Shown here: positions 43,166 through 44,654 of the stretch, piece after piece
How positions within the stretch are numbered: the stretch's first letter is position 1
How the letters are laid out: every line of letters begins with the position of its first letter
NCBI GenBank assembly: GCA_003134435.1
Contig: PLBE01000152.1
Location: forward strand, 733 to 45,386
Source: Acidobacteriaceae bacterium
GTDB lineage: Bacteria > Acidobacteriota > Terriglobia > Terriglobales > Acidobacteriaceae
DNA length: 44,654 nucleotides
Reading direction: 5' to 3'
Program-made: the position numbers and the translations under genes
Notes under the pieces: model-generated
Told to the model about the DNA's origin: nothing
The model's database searches: none
Seen by the model: the letters and a program-made list of their open reading frames with translations, nothing else

Positions 43166-44654
43166 ATCTCGCACTGTTTCTGCTTACCGAAAATCAACTG
43201 GTCCATCTTTCGCCGGTTGATCTGGTCATCATCGTTTTCTATTTTGCCCTGGTGCTTGCCATCGGCCTCTATTTGAAGAACCAGGCCAATACCAGCGACG
43301 ATTTCTTTCTGGCCGGGCGCGAAATGACCGCCTGGGTCGCGGGCCTCGCATTTTTGTCGGCGAACCTGGGTTCGCTCGAATTGATGGGCTGGGCCGGCAA
43401 CGCTTATAAATACGGCATCCTCGCCGCCCACTGGTATTGGGTCGGCGCCATTCCCGCCATGTTGTTTCTCGCTCTGGTGATGATGCCCTTCTACCACATC
43501 TGCAAGACCCATTCCGTCCCGGGATATCTCAAGCTCCGTTTTGGCGAAGGCAGCCGCGCCCTCTCCGCGATTTCGTTCGCTTTCATGACCGTACTCATGA
43601 GCGGCATCAATATGTACGCCATGGCCGTTGTCATGCGGGTTGTCCTGGGATGGAACATTCACCTCAGCATCTTGGTTTCGTCGGTAACGGTTGCCGTTTA
43701 CGTCGCTCTCGGCGGGCTGCGCTCGGCGATCTTCAATGAGGTGCTGCAGTTTTTTCTGATCTGGGCCGGAGCTTTGCTGATCCCGATCCTGGGCCTGATC
43801 GAGGCTGGCGGCTGGAACGGCCTTAAGGCCCGCATTCTGCAAAATCTGACCGAACAGCACGTCGCCAACCCGGGCGCGTATACCCACCTGTGGTCCACCC
43901 TGGGCGACTTCGGCAACAACCCCATGGGTATCAATTGGGTCGGCATCGTTTTTGGACTGGGCGCCGTGCTCTCAATGGGCTACTGGACCACTGACTTTCT
44001 GGTAGTGCAGCGCGTCCTCGCAGCCAAAGACCTGCGCTCCGCCAAACTCGCGCCCATCATTGGAGCCGCTTTTAAAATGATGGTGCCCTTCATCGTAATC
44101 CTGCCGGGCCTGCTGGGCCTGGCGTTGTTGCGCGATCCCGCTGGCCACCTGTTGCGCCTCGTTCCCGGCGATCTGGCCTGGTCTGATCTCGGACGGGCCC
44201 AGGGCTTGCACGGCTATGACGAAGTTCTCCCGCTCATGCTCGCCCGCTACTGCGGGCCCGGATTGCTCGGCCTCGGCATTACTGCCTTGATCGCCGGCTT
44301 CATGTCGGGCATGGCGGGCAACGTCAGCGCCTTCGCCACCGTCTGGACCTACGACATCTACGGTGCTCTCATCGACAAGGACGCCTCCGACGACTCGAAA
44401 GTCAGGATGGGCCGCTGGTGCACCTTGCTCGGAGTCGCGGTCAGCATCGGCACCGCCTATCTCGTGATGCAGTCGCAGAGCATCATGGATTACGTGCAGC
44501 AACTTTTCAGCTTCTTCATCGCGCCTTTGTTTGGCACCGTCCTGCTGGGCATGATGTGGAAGCGGGCGACGCCCGCGGGCGGCTTCTGGGGACTCTTAGC
44601 CGGCACCGGTTCTTCCGTCGGCATGTGGGCGTGGGTAAAGGTCAATCCTGATGC
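43162..44654 (+). CDS. Sodium/solute symporter (SSS family), partial
   Basis: The gene starts at ATG 43162, overlapping the araD stop (ATGA), and runs off the window; about 497 residues are visible. The frame is a polytopic membrane protein: TM stretches start near residue 19 (VDLVIIVFYFALVLAIGLY), then DDFFLAGREM, FLSANLGSLELMG and a later GFMSGMAGNVSAFATVW, typical of sodium-solute symporters (SSS/SGLT-like). GLGAVLSMGYWTTDFLVVQRVLAAK, of which WTTDFLVVQRVLAAK is most typical, matches sugar transporters of this family. It probably imports a sugar for the neighbouring aldolase. The C-terminal end is missing. Confidence 0.9.
   Translation, partial: MNLALFLLTENQLVHLSPVDLVIIVFYFALVLAIGLYLKNQANTSDDFFLAGREMTAWVAGLAFLSANLGSLELMGWAGNAYKYGILAAHWYWVGAIPAMLFLALVMMPFYHICKTHSVPGYLKLRFGEGSRALSAISFAFMTVLMSGINMYAMAVVMRVVLGWNIHLSILVSSVTVAVYVALGGLRSAIFNEVLQFFLIWAGALLIPILGLIEAGGWNGLKARILQNLTEQHVANPGAYTHLWSTLGDFGNNPMGINWVGIVFGLGAVLSMGYWTTDFLVVQRVLAAKDLRSAKLAPIIGAAFKMMVPFIVILPGLLGLALLRDPAGHLLRLVPGDLAWSDLGRAQGLHGYDEVLPLMLARYCGPGLLGLGITALIAGFMSGMAGNVSAFATVWTYDIYGALIDKDASDDSKVRMGRWCTLLGVAVSIGTAYLVMQSQSIMDYVQQLFSFFIAPLFGTVLLGMMWKRATPAGGFWGLLAGTGSSVGMWAWVKVNPD

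Overview
This GC-rich window encodes a Gram-negative-type cell (LPS transport genes, secreted proteins with Sec signals). The best guess is an Acidobacteriota soil organism, Koribacter/Terriglobia-like. The guess rests on long secreted Ig/IPT proteins, a winged-helix/TolB/TPR membrane regulator, several families of imperfect palindromic intergenic repeats, and the gene style overall. No rRNA, tRNA, phage, IS element or CRISPR array was found, so the taxonomy is inference.

Layout. 1-542: the end of an S9 peptidase. 4697-693 (minus): a small secreted protein coupled to a 1116-residue protein with a matrixin-like fold whose zinc site is destroyed. 5079-4837: a tiny, very basic secreted protein. 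9796-5258 (minus): LON-domain protein, ChlI/MoxR-like AAA+ ATPase, VWA protein and a membrane-anchored toroid-like protein. 9957-14853: an SDR enzyme, a secreted LolA-like protein, an IPT/Ig protein and, divergent from it, a CadC-like regulator. 16750-14866 (minus): a zinc-ribbon protein, ComF (5' end apparently out of frame) and an HNH nuclease. 16970-24413 (plus): OPT transporter, YggS, DUF167, POT transporter, FAD protein and an AlkD-like glycosylase.

24478-28700 (minus): thioredoxin reductase, a secreted hypothetical, a degenerate receiver protein, a YpfJ-type metallopeptidase and a possible SDR remnant. 28796-30127 (plus): an EAL-HDOD protein. 36256-30240 (minus): the conserved lptC/A-lptB-rpoN-hpf cluster, here with an LptC/LptA-type fusion and a sigma-54 carrying a 130-residue acidic insert. 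38773-36304 (minus): two tandem paralogous secreted beta-propeller-like proteins. 41608-39029 (minus): RecJ and an RDD protein. 42464-44654 (plus): an araD-type aldolase overlapping a sodium/solute symporter, behind a LacI-type palindrome.

The most unusual items are the pseudo-matrixin with its coupled partner, the AAA+/VWA/toroid cluster, the ComF reading-frame break, the sigma-54 insert, the degenerate receiver with a basic tail, and the tandem secreted paralogs.
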